Positions 1-9,997 of a stretch of DNA of 64,000 bases are shown piece by piece (position 1 is the stretch's first letter; each line of letters starts with the position of its first letter). The notes beneath the pieces are model-generated. The model was not told where the DNA came from. It worked only from the letters and a program-made list of their open reading frames with translations, and did not search any database. Location: the NCBI GenBank assembly GCA_039704465.1, contig JASFAU010000006.1, positions 1,302,001 to 1,366,000 of the forward strand, written 5' to 3'. The DNA is from Plasmodiophora brassicae. Its lineage: Eukaryota > Endomyxa > Phytomyxea > Plasmodiophorida > Plasmodiophoridae. The position numbers were made by a program, and so were the translations under genes.

Positions 1-2565
1 GCCCGACGCCGGCTGGCAGACGACCTGCGTGTGCGCCCAGGAGACGATCGGGGCGCAGGCCTGCCCGCCGATCGACACGTTGCCCGCCGACCCGAAGCTG
101 GCGCCCTGGATGGTGACGCGCGTCCCCGTCCCCGTCGTCGTCGGCATGGGCGAGGGCGCGCTGGACACGGCCGTGATCGACGGCGCCGCCAGCGTCAGCG
201 CGTCGGGCGCCGCCACCGCCTTGCCGTCGTAGGACGTGACGACGAAGGCGGCGTCGGTGCCGTTGATGGGCGGCGTCGTGCAGGTGATGACCGTGTGCGA
301 CCAGCCGCCCAGCTGGCAGTAGGCGCGCGACCCGGCGAAGTAGACCGTGCCGGGCAGGTTGCCAAAGCTGGACCCGCGGATCGTGACGACCTGGTTGGCG
401 CTGCCCGTCGCGATCGCCGCCGGCGACACGGACAGCACCGTCGGGCCCAGGTAGGACAGCGCGTTCGCCAGCGTCGACGCCCTGTACGCGAACGGGGCCG
501 TCTCGCGCACCGACACGCCCAGCGACGTCGACGGCCCCGGCAGCACCAGCGGCGGCGTCGTGCAGGTCCCCGTCGTCTGGGCGAACGTCGTGGCCGTGCA
601 GGGCGTCGCGCCGACCAGGGCGGTGCCCGTCGTGCCCAGCGCCGACCCGGTCAGGACGACGACGGCGCCGCCCTCGGTCGGCGACGTCGACGGGGCCACC
701 GCCGTCAGGACGGGCGCCGCGAACGACACGGTCCGGTCCTGGTTGGACGTGGCGCCGCCGACCGTGGCCACGTACACGATCCAGGCGGTGCCCTGGGCGC
801 CGGGCGACGTGCACCGCACCTGGTCGTGCGTCGGCGACCAGGGCAGGGGGCGGGTGGACGCGCACGGCACGCCCGCCTGCCCGAGCGTCTGCGTCAGGTA
901 GACGGCGCCGGTCAGGCCAAAGTTGGCGCCCAGCACGGTCAGCGTGGCGTTGCCGGGCGCCGTCGACAGGCCCGCGCTGGGCGACACGCTCGTCACGGTC
1001 GGCGCCGTCGCCGCCACGGTGAACGCCGCGCTCGACAGCATGGCGACCTGGACGACGAGCGAGGCGGTCCCCTCGAACGGGCCGATCGTGCACTGCAGGA
1101 CCGTGTTGGGCGCCGTCACCGTCACGTTCGTGCAGGCCTGCGCCCCGAACTGAACGAGGACCTGCGGCGCCGCGCCGCCCGGCCCGAAGTTCGTGCCCGT
1201 CACCTGGATCAGGCCGCCGACCGTCGGCAGCGTCGTCAGGCCGGTGGCCACCGATACGACCCGGGCGACGGTCGGCGCGTCGTACTGGTAGGTGACGCCG
1301 GCGCCGCCCGACGTCGACGTCTGCCCGCCGACCGTCACCGTGATCGTCTGCAGGGACAGGCCCGGCGGCACGGCGCACGACACGGCCGTGTGCGCCGACA
1401 CGACCTGCAGGTTCGTGCAGGCGCCGTACGCGCCGAACTGGACGCTGATCAGGGCCGGGTCGCTGCCGAGGTTCGTGCCGGTGACGACGACGGTGCCGCC
1501 GCCGTCGGTGGGCCCGTGCGCCGGCGACACGCCCGTGACGGTCGGCGGCGCGCAGCTGACGTAGAACGTGTTGGACTGGTCGGCGGCCCGCACCGTGATC
1601 GGGATCTGGACGCCCGTCCCGCCCGGCCACGCCAGCGTCAGCTGCGCGTCGCCCGATGCGGTCGGCGTCACCGGCACGCCGTTGATGCTGGCGGAGGGCG
1701 ACGTGCCAAAGTACTGGCCGTTGACGACGACGCTGGCCGGGGCCGTCGGCATCAGCGCCGGCACGGTCGACGTGATGACCGGCGCCGCGTACGACACGGT
1801 CTGCAGGGCGGGTTTCGCCGCCACGAACGGGTTCGTCACCGAGCAGGACACGGACGACCCGCCGGCCGTCGCCGGCATCGTCAGCTGCCACGTCTCCAGG
1901 CCGCTCATCTCGACGAGGCCGGGCGGCCCGGTCGGCGCGTTCGGGTACGTCGCGTACGAGTTGAACGGCGTCGTGGCCGTGCGCACCGCCCCGGTCAGCC
2001 GCTGGCCGTTGCAGGCGAAGACGGGCGCGACCGACGTCCCGTTCGGCAGGTAGATCGTCAGGTACTTGCCGGTGACGACGACCGTCTGCTGGCCGCTCGT
2101 CGCCAGGCCGACGTTCGGCTGCCAGGTCGACAGCGACGGGTACAGGCACTCGCTGTAGAACGTGGGGCAGCAGTCGCCGAACACCTGGCAGTAGGCGCCG
2201 CACGTGCAGGCGGCGTACCGCTCGACGGAGCAGGGGTTCCACGGGAAGCTCACGCCGTTGTACGGCACCGTCTGCCCGCTCTTGCCGCCGACCACGTACC
2301 CGGTCGCCGTCGTGCTGCAGTACGAGTTGAAGGCGCCGTCCGACGTCAGCGTGTCGCAGTGCGTTGTGCAATCGTAGGGGCTCGGGGTCGGCGCGGGCAC
2401 CGGTGTCGGCGCAGGTGTCGGCGCCGGTGTCGGGGCCGGCGTCGGCTTGGGCCCCCCGGCCTGCGCCCCCATCAACATCAGGCAGTGCACAAGCAGGACC
2501 GGTAGCAGCCGCCGCAAGCAGCAGCGTGGGCGGCCAGCGGCGCCAGCATCGGCAGGCGACGCCAT
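1..2565 (-). CDS. Secreted IPT/TIG-repeat protein with somatomedin-B-like Cys cluster (5' part; runs off the left edge)
   Basis: The frame is open for 855 codons from an ATG at 2565 to the window edge, with no intron seen. Residues about 15-36 form a hydrophobic signal peptide. A Pro-Thr-Ala stalk (PTPAPTPAP type) follows. Next come two Cys-rich blocks, one with the CTCGAYC...GDCC...C spacing that resembles a somatomedin-B domain. The rest is a chain of about 80-90 residue beta-sandwich repeats of the IPT/TIG family; typical starts read PPTVTGVSPAHGPTDGGGT and typical strands VQFGAYGACTN. IPT/TIG repeats are immunoglobulin-like modules of surface receptors and adhesion proteins, so an extracellular role is inferred. 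The C-terminus, and any membrane anchor, lie outside the window. The opposite strand also carries a long open frame, but it is Arg-rich and almost Ser-free, as expected of antisense to GC-rich coding DNA. Confidence 0.85.
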   Translation of the reverse strand, partial: MASPADAGAAGRPRCCLRRLLPVLLVHCLMLMGAQAGGPKPTPAPTPAPTPAPTPVPAPTPSPYDCTTHCDTLTSDGAFNSYCSTTATGYVVGGKSGQTVPYNGVSFPWNPCSVERYAACTCGAYCQVFGDCCPTFYSECLYPSLSTWQPNVGLATSGQQTVVVTGKYLTIYLPNGTSVAPVFACNGQRLTGAVRTATTPFNSYATYPNAPTGPPGLVEMSGLETWQLTMPATAGGSSVSCSVTNPFVAAKPALQTVSYAAPVITSTVPALMPTAPASVVVNGQYFGTSPSASINGVPVTPTASGDAQLTLAWPGGTGVQIPITVRAADQSNTFYVSCAPPTVTGVSPAHGPTDGGGTVVVTGTNLGSDPALISVQFGAYGACTNLQVVSAHTAVSCAVPPGLSLQTITVTVGGQTSTSGGAGVTYQYDAPTVARVVSVATGLTTLPTVGGLIQVTGTNFGPGGAAPQVLVQFGAQACTNVTVTAPNTVLQCTIGPFEGTASLVVQVAMLSSAAFTVAATAPTVTSVSPSAGLSTAPGNATLTVLGANFGLTGAVYLTQTLGQAGVPCASTRPLPWSPTHDQVRCTSPGAQGTAWIVYVATVGGATSNQDRTVSFAAPVLTAVAPSTSPTEGGAVVVLTGSALGTTGTALVGATPCTATTFAQTTGTCTTPPLVLPGPSTSLGVSVRETAPFAYRASTLANALSYLGPTVLSVSPAAIATGSANQVVTIRGSSFGNLPGTVYFAGSRAYCQLGGWSHTVITCTTPPINGTDAAFVVTSYDGKAVAAPDALTLAAPSITAVSSAPSPMPTTTGTGTRVTIQGASFGSAGNVSIGGQACAPIVSWAHTQVVCQPASG

Positions 2566-2889
2566 AGTCGTGGCCCCGTTGTGTGTATGGCGCCTGTGCT
2601 GCCTGCTGCCCGCTGGCCGGACGTCAGACGGTCAGCGCGCGCGGCCTGCCTGCCGCCCGACATCGGGCAGGCAGCCCTAAGCGTTCATGTTACATCGAGC
2701 GCGGGGAGCGCCCGCGTACCAGGGCCGCCGCAAGCGTCTGGGGATCCGCAATCGTACCCAGGCTGCGCCCGCCAGATGCCAACAACGCTGGGTGAAAGCA
2801 TGCGCTCGTGCCGATGCGCCCGGCCCGGTTGACGCCCTGGGCTTGGTCGACGCCGCCGCAGGGAATCTAATGGTGGCACGCGCCCGCCC
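2566..2889. promoter_or_regulatory. Divergent intergenic region between the IPT protein and the propeller protein
   Basis: This 324-base stretch separates two head-to-head start codons, so it should hold both promoters. Short frames occur on both strands but none has signal-peptide or family features. I see no clear TATA box or repeat. Confidence 0.4.
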
Positions 2890-3990
2890 ATGCCCAGGTT
2901 CGCACGACTGATGATTGGCACCAGCGGCAGGGTACGCCTAGGCTGGGCCGTCGTCGTCCTGCTGGGATCGTGCGTCGCGCACGGCGCGCCCGTGTCGATG
3001 GCGCCCGTCGTGCCGGGAACGGCGTGCGCTCCGAACCGCACCGGTGACGATCGCTTTGGATCGATCCTGTCCCTGACGGTCGACCCAGCGTCAGGCGACG
3101 TGTACGCCGCCGATGGATCCGCGTCGTTGCGTCGAGTGTCGCCGGGGACGGGCGCCGTCGGTACGACGACCGCCCCCGTACCCGCCTCGATGATCGCCTT
3201 CGACCCCGCTGGCCGCTCCATTGTCGGCGTCGCGATCGACGCCAACGGCACTGGCGCTGCCCTGTTCGCGGTTAACGCCGACACGCCCGGGACGACGTCA
3301 TCGTACGGCGCCAGCATGGCCATTGACGCTACCGGCATGGCGATCGGCGACGACGGCACCGTCTACATGGTCCTGCACGATGCCACGCTCGTCGCGTCCA
3401 CCGCCAGCGGAACGCGCACGTTGCTCCAGTTGCCGTTGTCGTCGTCGTCGCCGGATTGCCGCCCGAACCTTGTCGTGGACCGACACGACACCGTCTACGT
3501 CACCGGGCCGTGCGCCGACAACCTCCTCCTGGTTGCTGACGTCAACAGCAGGCAGTACCATCCCGTTTCGCTACCCGGCGAACCTGCCGTCGCCCTTGCA
3601 ATCGACGGCGAGCGCGACCTGATCTACGTCGGGCACGACTCGAACGTATCGTCGACGGTCACCGTCTGGGACCGGTCGACGCTATCGCTTCTGAACACGG
3701 TCCACGTGCCGACCGCACCGAAGCACTTCACCCTGGCCGTTGACGTGCGAACCGGCGACCTGATCATCGGATCGGATCACTGTCTGTTCCGTGTCGCCGC
3801 CGACGACGTCGCTCTGGGCGTCGGTTTCAAGATCACGCCGTGGCGCCACGACAACGCCCTCGAGTTCCTCTGGATCATCCCGGTCGCCGTCATCGTCATC
3901 GGCATCGTGGTCGCCATCGTCAGGAACTGGTGCCCCTCGGCGCACAGCCTGGCCCGGCGAACGCGCCCTGATCGGCTCGGTGCCGTTTGA
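2890..3990 (+). CDS. Single-pass membrane protein with beta-propeller-like ectodomain
   Basis: A 366-residue single-exon protein starting MPRFARLM. A signal peptide (about residues 14-33, ending near AHGAP) is followed by an ectodomain of about 270 residues. The ectodomain has recurring motifs of NHL/SMP-30-like propeller blades: LTVDPASGDVYAADG, MAIDATGMAIGDDGTVYMV, LVVDRHDTVYVTG and LAIDGERDLIYVG. One transmembrane helix (about 325-347, FLWIIPVAVIVIGIVVAIV) and a short basic tail end the protein. The family is not identified beyond this. An extracellular binding or sensing role is inferred from topology only. It starts head-to-head with the IPT protein. Confidence 0.8.
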   Translation: MPRFARLMIGTSGRVRLGWAVVVLLGSCVAHGAPVSMAPVVPGTACAPNRTGDDRFGSILSLTVDPASGDVYAADGSASLRRVSPGTGAVGTTTAPVPASMIAFDPAGRSIVGVAIDANGTGAALFAVNADTPGTTSSYGASMAIDATGMAIGDDGTVYMVLHDATLVASTASGTRTLLQLPLSSSSPDCRPNLVVDRHDTVYVTGPCADNLLLVADVNSRQYHPVSLPGEPAVALAIDGERDLIYVGHDSNVSSTVTVWDRSTLSLLNTVHVPTAPKHFTLAVDVRTGDLIIGSDHCLFRVAADDVALGVGFKITPWRHDNALEFLWIIPVAVIVIGIVVAIVRNWCPSAHSLARRTRPDRLGAV

Positions 3991-4283
3991 ATTAGAAATG
4001 AACTTGGGATCCGCCGTCGCGGTCGTTCGTGACTGGCACCGTCTCGTGCCATGCGGGGCGAGAGGTTAACTCGCTAGGAAGACCACCACGACAACGCAGT
4101 CCGTTGCATAGGGGGCTGCCCTAATATTATTGAGTAGGTAATAACTAATAGGTAGCGCCCCCTGAGCCGTCGCCGCATGGCCTGGACCGGGATCGGTTGC
4201 CGCGGTTCATCTGCGAACGGGCGGCGAGCGACGTCCGTTGCGGACTCGACCAACCGTACACGGAGGTGCCGCTGGTGCTGACC

Positions 4284-4680
4284 ATGTTCCCGCGGGCGCT
4301 CTTGCGATGGCGGCGTCGCGTGGGCGGCGTGCGCACCGCTGCCGGCGACGGCAGCAGGGGCCAGGTGCAGATCACGGAGAACCTCGAGGAGAAGATCGCC
4401 GATAGCCTCCGGGTCGCCCTGTCGCCCAGCGACCTCGAGCTGGTTGACCGATCGGGCGGATGCGGTCGGGCTGGCCGCGCGTCCCGACCTGTCGTCTTCT
4501 GATATGCAAACCTGTTCCCCCTCTATAGGCACGTTCTTCCACATCCGGATCGTGTCCGACAAGTTCGCCGGCCTGAGCGCCCTGCAGCGCAATCGTCTGG
4601 TCAACAACCAGGTCAAGCCGTGGATGGAGGAGATGCACGGCATCACTGTCGAAGCGCTGACGCCTGGCGAGAGGCCATAG
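4284..4680 (+). CDS. bol3: BolA-family protein, Bol3/BOLA3 type (mitochondrial)
   Basis: Two exons, 4284-4464 and 4529-4680, with a 64-base GT-AG intron, give 110 residues. The N-terminus (MFPRALLRWRRRVGG) is Arg-rich and helical like a mitochondrial presequence. The BolA fold follows: ITENLEEKIADSL, then SGGCGTFFHIRIVSDKFAG, then the helix LQRNRLVNNQVKPWMEEMHG, then ITVEALTPGE. The SGGCG motif with its Cys is diagnostic of the BOLA3 branch. That branch works with mitochondrial monothiol glutaredoxin to pass [4Fe-4S] clusters to target enzymes. The splice restores the GGC glycine codon of this motif, which supports the model. Confidence 0.9.
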
Positions 4681-4734
4681 GAGGACCTTCTAAACGCTGC
4701 TGCCGATGTATTGTGCAGGCGATACGTGCCCGGC

Positions 4735-5220
4735 TCATCGACGCGTGCCGACGGCGAGCAGCAGGGCAACAGGCACCGCGTACGCCAGGAGCAGGGACAG
4801 GACGCAGACGGCGATCGAGGCGCCCAGGACTCGTTTCTGCGCGTTGGACATCTCCAGCGGGTACGCGGCGGGCCCGACCCGGATCGGTTCATCGTGGGTC
4901 CAGGCGAACCGGGGCGCCTTGCTGTAGGTCGCGGTCGATACGATGCTGCCGGCCAGGAGGACGCAGGCGACGATGGGCAGGGCGACCGGGCCGACGCCGA
5001 TCACGACGAGGCAGACCGCGGCGGCGTGGATCGCGAACCACCAGGCGATCGTCATGGAACGTGAGGCGGCGAAGTAGGCCGCCCAGGCTGACACATGGAC
5101 GAGCAGGGCGGCCAACGACATGCCGTATAGCCCGGCTGTGACCCAGCTGACCGCCTGTGGCCACGGGACGTCGCCGCCGCCCCCCGCTGCCAGTACTGTG
5201 GCCGACCAGAACGAAGCCAT
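4735..5220 (-). CDS. Small four-TM membrane protein
   Basis: One exon encodes 161 residues. The ATG at 5220 is preferred over an in-frame GTG two codons upstream. Four hydrophobic segments are visible: about 25-47 (VSWVTAGLYGMSLAALLVHV), 57-75, 78-100 (VVIGVGPVALPIVACVLLAG) and 136-158 (SIAVCVLSLLLAYAVPVALLL). There are no Cys pairs or catalytic motifs. I do not recognise the family. It ends tail-to-tail with the Bol3 gene, 54 bases away. Confidence 0.7.
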   Translation of the reverse strand: MASFWSATVLAAGGGGDVPWPQAVSWVTAGLYGMSLAALLVHVSAWAAYFAASRSMTIAWWFAIHAAAVCLVVIGVGPVALPIVACVLLAGSIVSTATYSKAPRFAWTHDEPIRVGPAAYPLEMSNAQKRVLGASIAVCVLSLLLAYAVPVALLLAVGTRR

Positions 5221-5547
5221 CCTCACGACTGCTGCTGAAATAGGCCAACTATACGATAATGGTGCGGTGGGCCAGGAAGGCGCCCCCGCAGCACAGTGCT
5301 GCCCTGGCAGCGATGTTGCCTGACCCTTCGGATGAGTCGTCGATCAATCGGGACGGCAGGGCCCTGGGGATACGCGCCGCGAGTACTGCTAGGCAACGCG
5401 CGACTCTGCACTGGGCGACACGTGCCGGGGAGCCAGCGTGCGTCGTCCGCTGGTGGGCATCCCCCCGGACCGAACGCCGGCGCGTGGTGTGCGGCGGTAC
5501 ACACCGTTTTGGGTGCGCGCGCGCTGTCGTGGACGGGTTCGGGCGGC
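5221..5547. promoter_or_regulatory. Divergent intergenic region
   Basis: This 327-base stretch lies between the start of the four-TM protein (- strand) and the start of V-ATPase c'' (+ strand). Frames open into the V-ATPase exon from upstream, but the family's usual length argues for the ATG at 5548. I see no other gene. Confidence 0.35.
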
Positions 5548-6426
5548 ATGAGCGCCCCGGCATCGACCTGGCTGGGCCTACTGCAGGACATCGACCCGTT
5601 CGCGTTCGCCGGCCTGGGGATCGGTGACCCGGCACACCTGCTGCTGTTATGCCTTGATCTGCTGTGTGACATGTGTGTGGTGTGCCCCCCGTAGCGTTCG
5701 CCATCGGCCTGTCGATTGTGGGTGCCGGATGGTACGCGACGCACGAGATCGGGTCCAGCTCTGTGGCGGTTTAACAATGTGGGATCCATAGGGGCATCAT
5801 GCTAACTGGATCCTCGCTGCTGGGCGCCGCTGTCAAATCGCCCCGGATTCGATCGAAGAACCTCGTCTCCGTCATCTTCTGCGAGGTAGGCGCCGCCTGG
5901 GTTCGTCGGTCGGCCTTCACCAACCTCACATGTCTAGGCGACCGCTATATACGGTACATAATGGTCGTTGGGTGGCACGTGCTGCCGTCGTTGGTGAACA
6001 GTGGAGTCAGGCGTCATCATGGCCATCATCATGGTCGGTAAGATGAACGTGCCCTTGGAGGACGAGTACGTGTCGCCGAACAACATGTACGCCGGGTACT
6101 CCCTGTTCTGGTCGGGCCTGACCGTCGGCCTGGCGAACCTCGCCTGCGGGTACGCTCCTGCGGGCGCCATCGGCGTATGTCGTGTCCAGAGCGCTGATCG
6201 AGGTCGGAACAGGGTTTGCGTTGGCATCACGGGCAGCGGGGCCGCCCTCGCCGACGCTCAGGAGGCGTCCATGTTCGTCAAGATCCTCATCGTGGAAATC
6301 TTTGGTTCAGCGATCGGCCTGTTCGGCGTCATAGGTAGGACGTGCGTTGAGACGACGCCTGCAGGGGCACTGAGCCTTCAACGCACAGTCGCGATCATCC
6401 AGTGCTCCAAGGGATCCTTCCAGTAA
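5548..6426 (+). CDS. VMA16: V-type ATPase proteolipid subunit c'' (Vma16)
   Basis: Seven exons (5548-5623, 5695-5752, 5792-5885, 5938-5953, 6011-6149, 6213-6334, 6389-6426) give 180 residues. The protein belongs to the membrane rotor ring of the vacuolar proton pump. Family landmarks line up through every splice: [63 protein letters not shown] (the proton-carrying Glu ends exon 3), [20 protein letters not shown] and [20 protein letters not shown]. Exon 4 is only 16 bases and intron 2 only 39. It lacks the longer N-terminus of yeast Vma16. The alternative starts upstream (from about 5296) are unsupported. Confidence 0.93.
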
Positions 6427-6488
6427 ACAACATGCTTCTGACACCGACAGGCCGACACCGTACGTAATATATTTGGAAGGCATGCCGG

Positions 6489-7409
6489 TCAGTTCATGGC
6501 GCGGATCATGCTGTTGATCGTCTCCTCGCGGTTGCCGGCCTCGCCGCCCTCGTTGAAGTGCAGGCGCTTCTTGGTCATGCCGCCCAGCGGGGACGACAGC
6601 TTGAAGGGCCACAGGAAGTTGGCGACGACCTTGAAGTTCGGGCCGCACGTGTACAGCTCGTGGATGATGTCCTCAATGCAGACGATGTTGAACTTGCCGA
6701 GCGCCTTCTCGATGATGCCGTTGTTCGTCAGCGGGACACGCTGGTGGTCGACCTTGCCGAAGCCGCGCTTGTAGACCAGCTCGCGAATCGACTTCAGGTT
6801 CGGGTACCCGTACGTGATGTACGGCTCGACCAGGCGCAGCATCGTCAGCGTCGCCTTGTTGATCTTGATGAAGACGCCGTTGTGGATCTGCTTCAGGCGC
6901 AGGAGCTGAAGGATCTTGCGGGTCTTGGGCGCCACACGGTTGATACCGCGGATGCGGACGACGAAGGCGACCTTGGGCTCCTCAGGAACGTAGAAGTTCT
7001 TGTTCTGCTTGGCCTGGCGACGAAGGCGGATCTGGGATCGCTCCATCTGCCTGTACTCCTTGATGTACGATTCGGCGCGCTTGAAGACGACCTTGCGCTT
7101 GGCGGCGAGCGACTTCTTGTACGACGTGATCTTGGCGACGCGAGCCGCGGCCGACGCGGCACGCGTCTGGCGCTTCTTCAGGACCGATTCCGGCACGGCA
7201 CTGTCCGACAGACGCGCACGTCAGTCATCGTCCTGGACGCAGGGAAACGGAAACATGGGTGAATCCCCCGGAACGGTATTTGAAGAGAATCCTCGAGAGA
7301 TACTCTCAATATCGGGCGTCACGAGCCGGCACAGCGGCAAACGACGACGACCCATACGATGGCGGGATGGCTCTGCACCCGACAAGACTTACATTGGAGC
7401 GGTCGACAT
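6489..7409 (-). CDS. RPL7: 60S ribosomal protein L7 (uL30)
   Basis: Two exons, 7393-7409 (17 bases, MSTAPI) and 6489-7200, are joined by a 192-base intron with a consensus GTAAGT donor. The product is 242 residues. The start [50 protein letters not shown] and the final [15 protein letters not shown] are typical of eukaryotic L7. The in-frame GTG at 7196 is not the start: the short first exon supplies a proper ATG and the expected N-terminal residues. An intron after the first few codons is common in fungal ribosomal protein genes. Confidence 0.96.
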
Positions 7410-7578
7410 GACGGCGAGCGGCGGTTGGCGGAACTGAGCAGATGCGGGCGGTCCCCCTGTGGTCAAGGTCCGCCGCGGACTCCGTGGTCGCACTTCCCAG
7501 CTGCCATCTATATGAGCGGCCGCCCTAATACGCCGTGCGGGCACGCCTTGGCCATCATATACTTTAGAAAGACCAGGG

Positions 7579-8104
7579 TTACGCGCCGCCGTCCTCGGAA
7601 TCGGATGCGGCGAACACCCCGCCCGTCTTCGACGCCGTCATCATCCACTGCGCAACGTACTTCTCGACCAGGCTGCGGACCTTGCCGCGCCGGTAGTCGT
7701 TGAGGAAATCTGCTGGACGGCCTTTCAGCTTCCATTGCTCGATCACCTTCTTTGTCGCTCGTTTCAGGATCGACTTGCGCCGTTTGCGATCTGTAGCCGG
7801 GCGCGCGTTAGACAGGCCGTGCATACACTGGCCCGCTCCAGGGTTACCGAGGGCCGGGTTGAGGTCTCCGAGTATCGCCCGCACGACCTCCGCGATCTCT
7901 TTCTTGACCGACGGCCGCTGCCCTTGCTCGTCGTCACGCTCGGACGGGCTGCTTGTGTATCCGGCTATGACGGGAGATCCGCGGCCTTCACCGTCATGAG
8001 CAGGCGCCTGACGACGGTCAACCGATGCTCAGCGTCAGCACCGGCGGCGTTGACACTGCTCGCATTCGACCCACCTCCCCGCGATCGGTCTTGACCCGGA
8101 ACAT
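7579..8104 (-). CDS. SRI-domain-like nuclear protein (small)
   Basis: Proposed exons are 8057-8104, 7848-8007 and 7579-7790, with 49- and 57-base introns, giving 139 residues. The core, VKKEIAEVVRAILGDLNPAL then RKRRKSILKRATKKVIEQ then LNDYRRGKVRSLVEKYV, matches the three-helix pattern of the Set2-Rpb1-interacting (SRI) domain. In SETD2/Set2 and RECQL5 that domain binds the phosphorylated CTD of RNA polymerase II. The C-terminus is acidic (SDSEDGGA). The first exon is uncertain: the frame stays open upstream to about 8491, overlapping the 3' end of the demethylase gene. Apart from SRI I see no SET or helicase domain nearby. Confidence 0.6.
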
Positions 8105-8267
8105 GTCGTCGCGGGCGCTGCCGTCGTCTGCCTTGTCGACGACGGGCCTGCGATCAGACAGTACTGGTCTGGGACTTTGGACAGCGTCGAGCGCCTTCTC
8201 AGAACTGCATCCAGCGAGGGCAGGGCACGTCAGCCCGATCACCGCAGACGCACCGCATACGCGACAC

Positions 8268-9788
8268 TTACAAGTGCACCTCGGGAACGGCATGCAGGTC
8301 GGCAACAGCTGCCAACGCGGAATGGATCGCGCCGGACGTCGTCCCCAGCAGGTCGGGCGCATCCGTGAACGCGTCGCCAGCAAACAGTACACGGTCGGCG
8401 CGCCGTACAACGGGCAGGTCCGTCGTGGGCGCCATCGGTATGGCCCCGCGACAGAACCGGTCACCTCGCCAGGCCGATCGGAACACTTCAACAGGGTCCG
8501 GTATCTTGACCGACGGGAACATGCTCGACAGAGACGCCATCGCGATCTTCAGGAGCTCCTCAACGGCGACCTGCTCGGCGCGCTCGTCGTCAGTGAGGGC
8601 GACGATCGCTGGCACGCCGGCGACGCGCGCCACATTCAGCATCTGCGAGTACAGGGATCGGGACGCGGGCGGTACGGGCAGAACGTCGACGTCGCTCGTC
8701 CACACGTTCGCCGTGAACACCATGACGAGCACGTTGCGACAGTCGATGGAACACGCGTCCGTGTACTCCCAGAGCGCGACAGGCAGGTCCTGCACGACAC
8801 ACAGGGCGTCACGCGCAGCGAATGGGCACCAACCGGATCCGACGTACCGGGACGAACTGAATGGCCCGTTCCTGAAGGACGCCGACAGGCGCCGTACAGA
8901 TGACGTAGTCGGCGGTCCACTTGTCGCCTGTGCGGGAAACGACGTCGACCTTGTCGGCATCGGAGACGGCAACGACGCGGGCGACGTCCTTGCCGAGGTG
9001 GATGCGAACGCCCTCCCGCAGGCGTTCGATCAGCGGGGCGTGCCCGCCACGAAGCCAGCGCTGCGTCGTGCCCTGAACGGGGACGCAGCGGTCGCCCAAC
9101 CCGTACTGGTCCAGGAGCGTGCACAGGTCGCTGCCGGCGCTGACCAGGTTGCTGGATAGGTCGACGCCCCAGTCGGACGCGCACAGGCGGCCACCAACTG
9201 CGGGACGAATCAGGGAACCGGTCGCGTCCCGCCGGACGACGAGCGTACCACGATCCCTGGCTTCGACGACCTGGACGCGGTGCCCCAGCGACAGCAGGCG
9301 GCGCGCGCAGACCAGCCCGGCAATGCCGGCCCCGATCACCACCACCGAATACGGATTCTTCTGCGACCGTCAGACGATTCGGAACGCAGGCGCAGGCGTG
9401 CGTCACTGACCGGCGACGGCGTCGCGGTCGGTGCACCGATCGGGTTGATGAACGCGTGCAGGGCCAGGTAGTCGTAGACGGGCGGGACGTAGTCGCGTAG
9501 GTCGGGAGGGATGCGCCTGGACGCCTTGCCCAGCGGCAGCGGCGCGCTCTTCGCCCCCATCGCCCACTCGTAGACGAGCATGTCGCGGATGCGCAGGTAG
9601 GCCGTCGCCGCGGGACCGCGCCGCTGCCGCCCGGCAATCAGGCGGCACTCGTCGTCGCCGACGACGCCCCGGCGAAGCCGTCCCCGGCCGTACAGCGCGA
9701 CCGCGGCGTCCAGCTCGCCGTCGGACACGAACGACACACGGGTCTGGTGCGCCAGCGCCGCCACGATCGACGGCGGCAGGTCGTCCAT
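8268..9788 (-). CDS. LSD1-type flavin amine oxidase with SWIRM domain (histone lysine demethylase-like)
   Basis: Exons 9411-9788, 8848-9360 and 8268-8789 (introns of 50 and 58 bases) give 470 residues. Exon 1 encodes a SWIRM domain: YLRIRDMLVYEW, then YVPPVYDYLALHAFIN. Exon 2 opens with the FAD/ADP-binding motif SVVVIGAGIAGLVCARR and VVEARDR (about residues 131-165). The C-terminal FAD segment reads RVLFAGDAFTD...GTTSGAIHSALAAV. SWIRM plus amine oxidase is the architecture of LSD1/KDM1 enzymes, which oxidatively demethylate H3K4me1/2. There is no coiled-coil tower insertion, so a direct CoREST-type partner is not expected. An additional 5' untranslated exon is possible, given a GT donor just upstream of the ATG. 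Confidence 0.85.
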
Positions 9789-9997
9789 CGGGTCGGTCGG
9801 CCACCTACCTGCAGAAGCGATGCATTCGGGGACGCTCGTCGTCGTCGTCGTCGTATGTTGACTGTAACCGCCACGGACACCGTCACGGCGCTGACCGACG
9901 ACACCGTCACGGCGCTGACTGACGACAGCGACGCGTCGGTGGGGCGGCCCTCCTCCTCCTCCTCCTCGTTCGTCTGTTCGGCGGGGGAACGTCCGGT

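Noticed and set aside
31..2505. An 824-codon Arg-rich open frame on the + strand
   Set aside because: It is the exact codon-phase complement of the IPT-repeat gene, has almost no Ser or other normal composition, and shows no domain.
7194..7196. GTG as start of ribosomal protein L7
   Set aside because: A 17-base first exon at 7393-7409 with ATG and a consensus GTAAGT donor gives the expected N-terminus.
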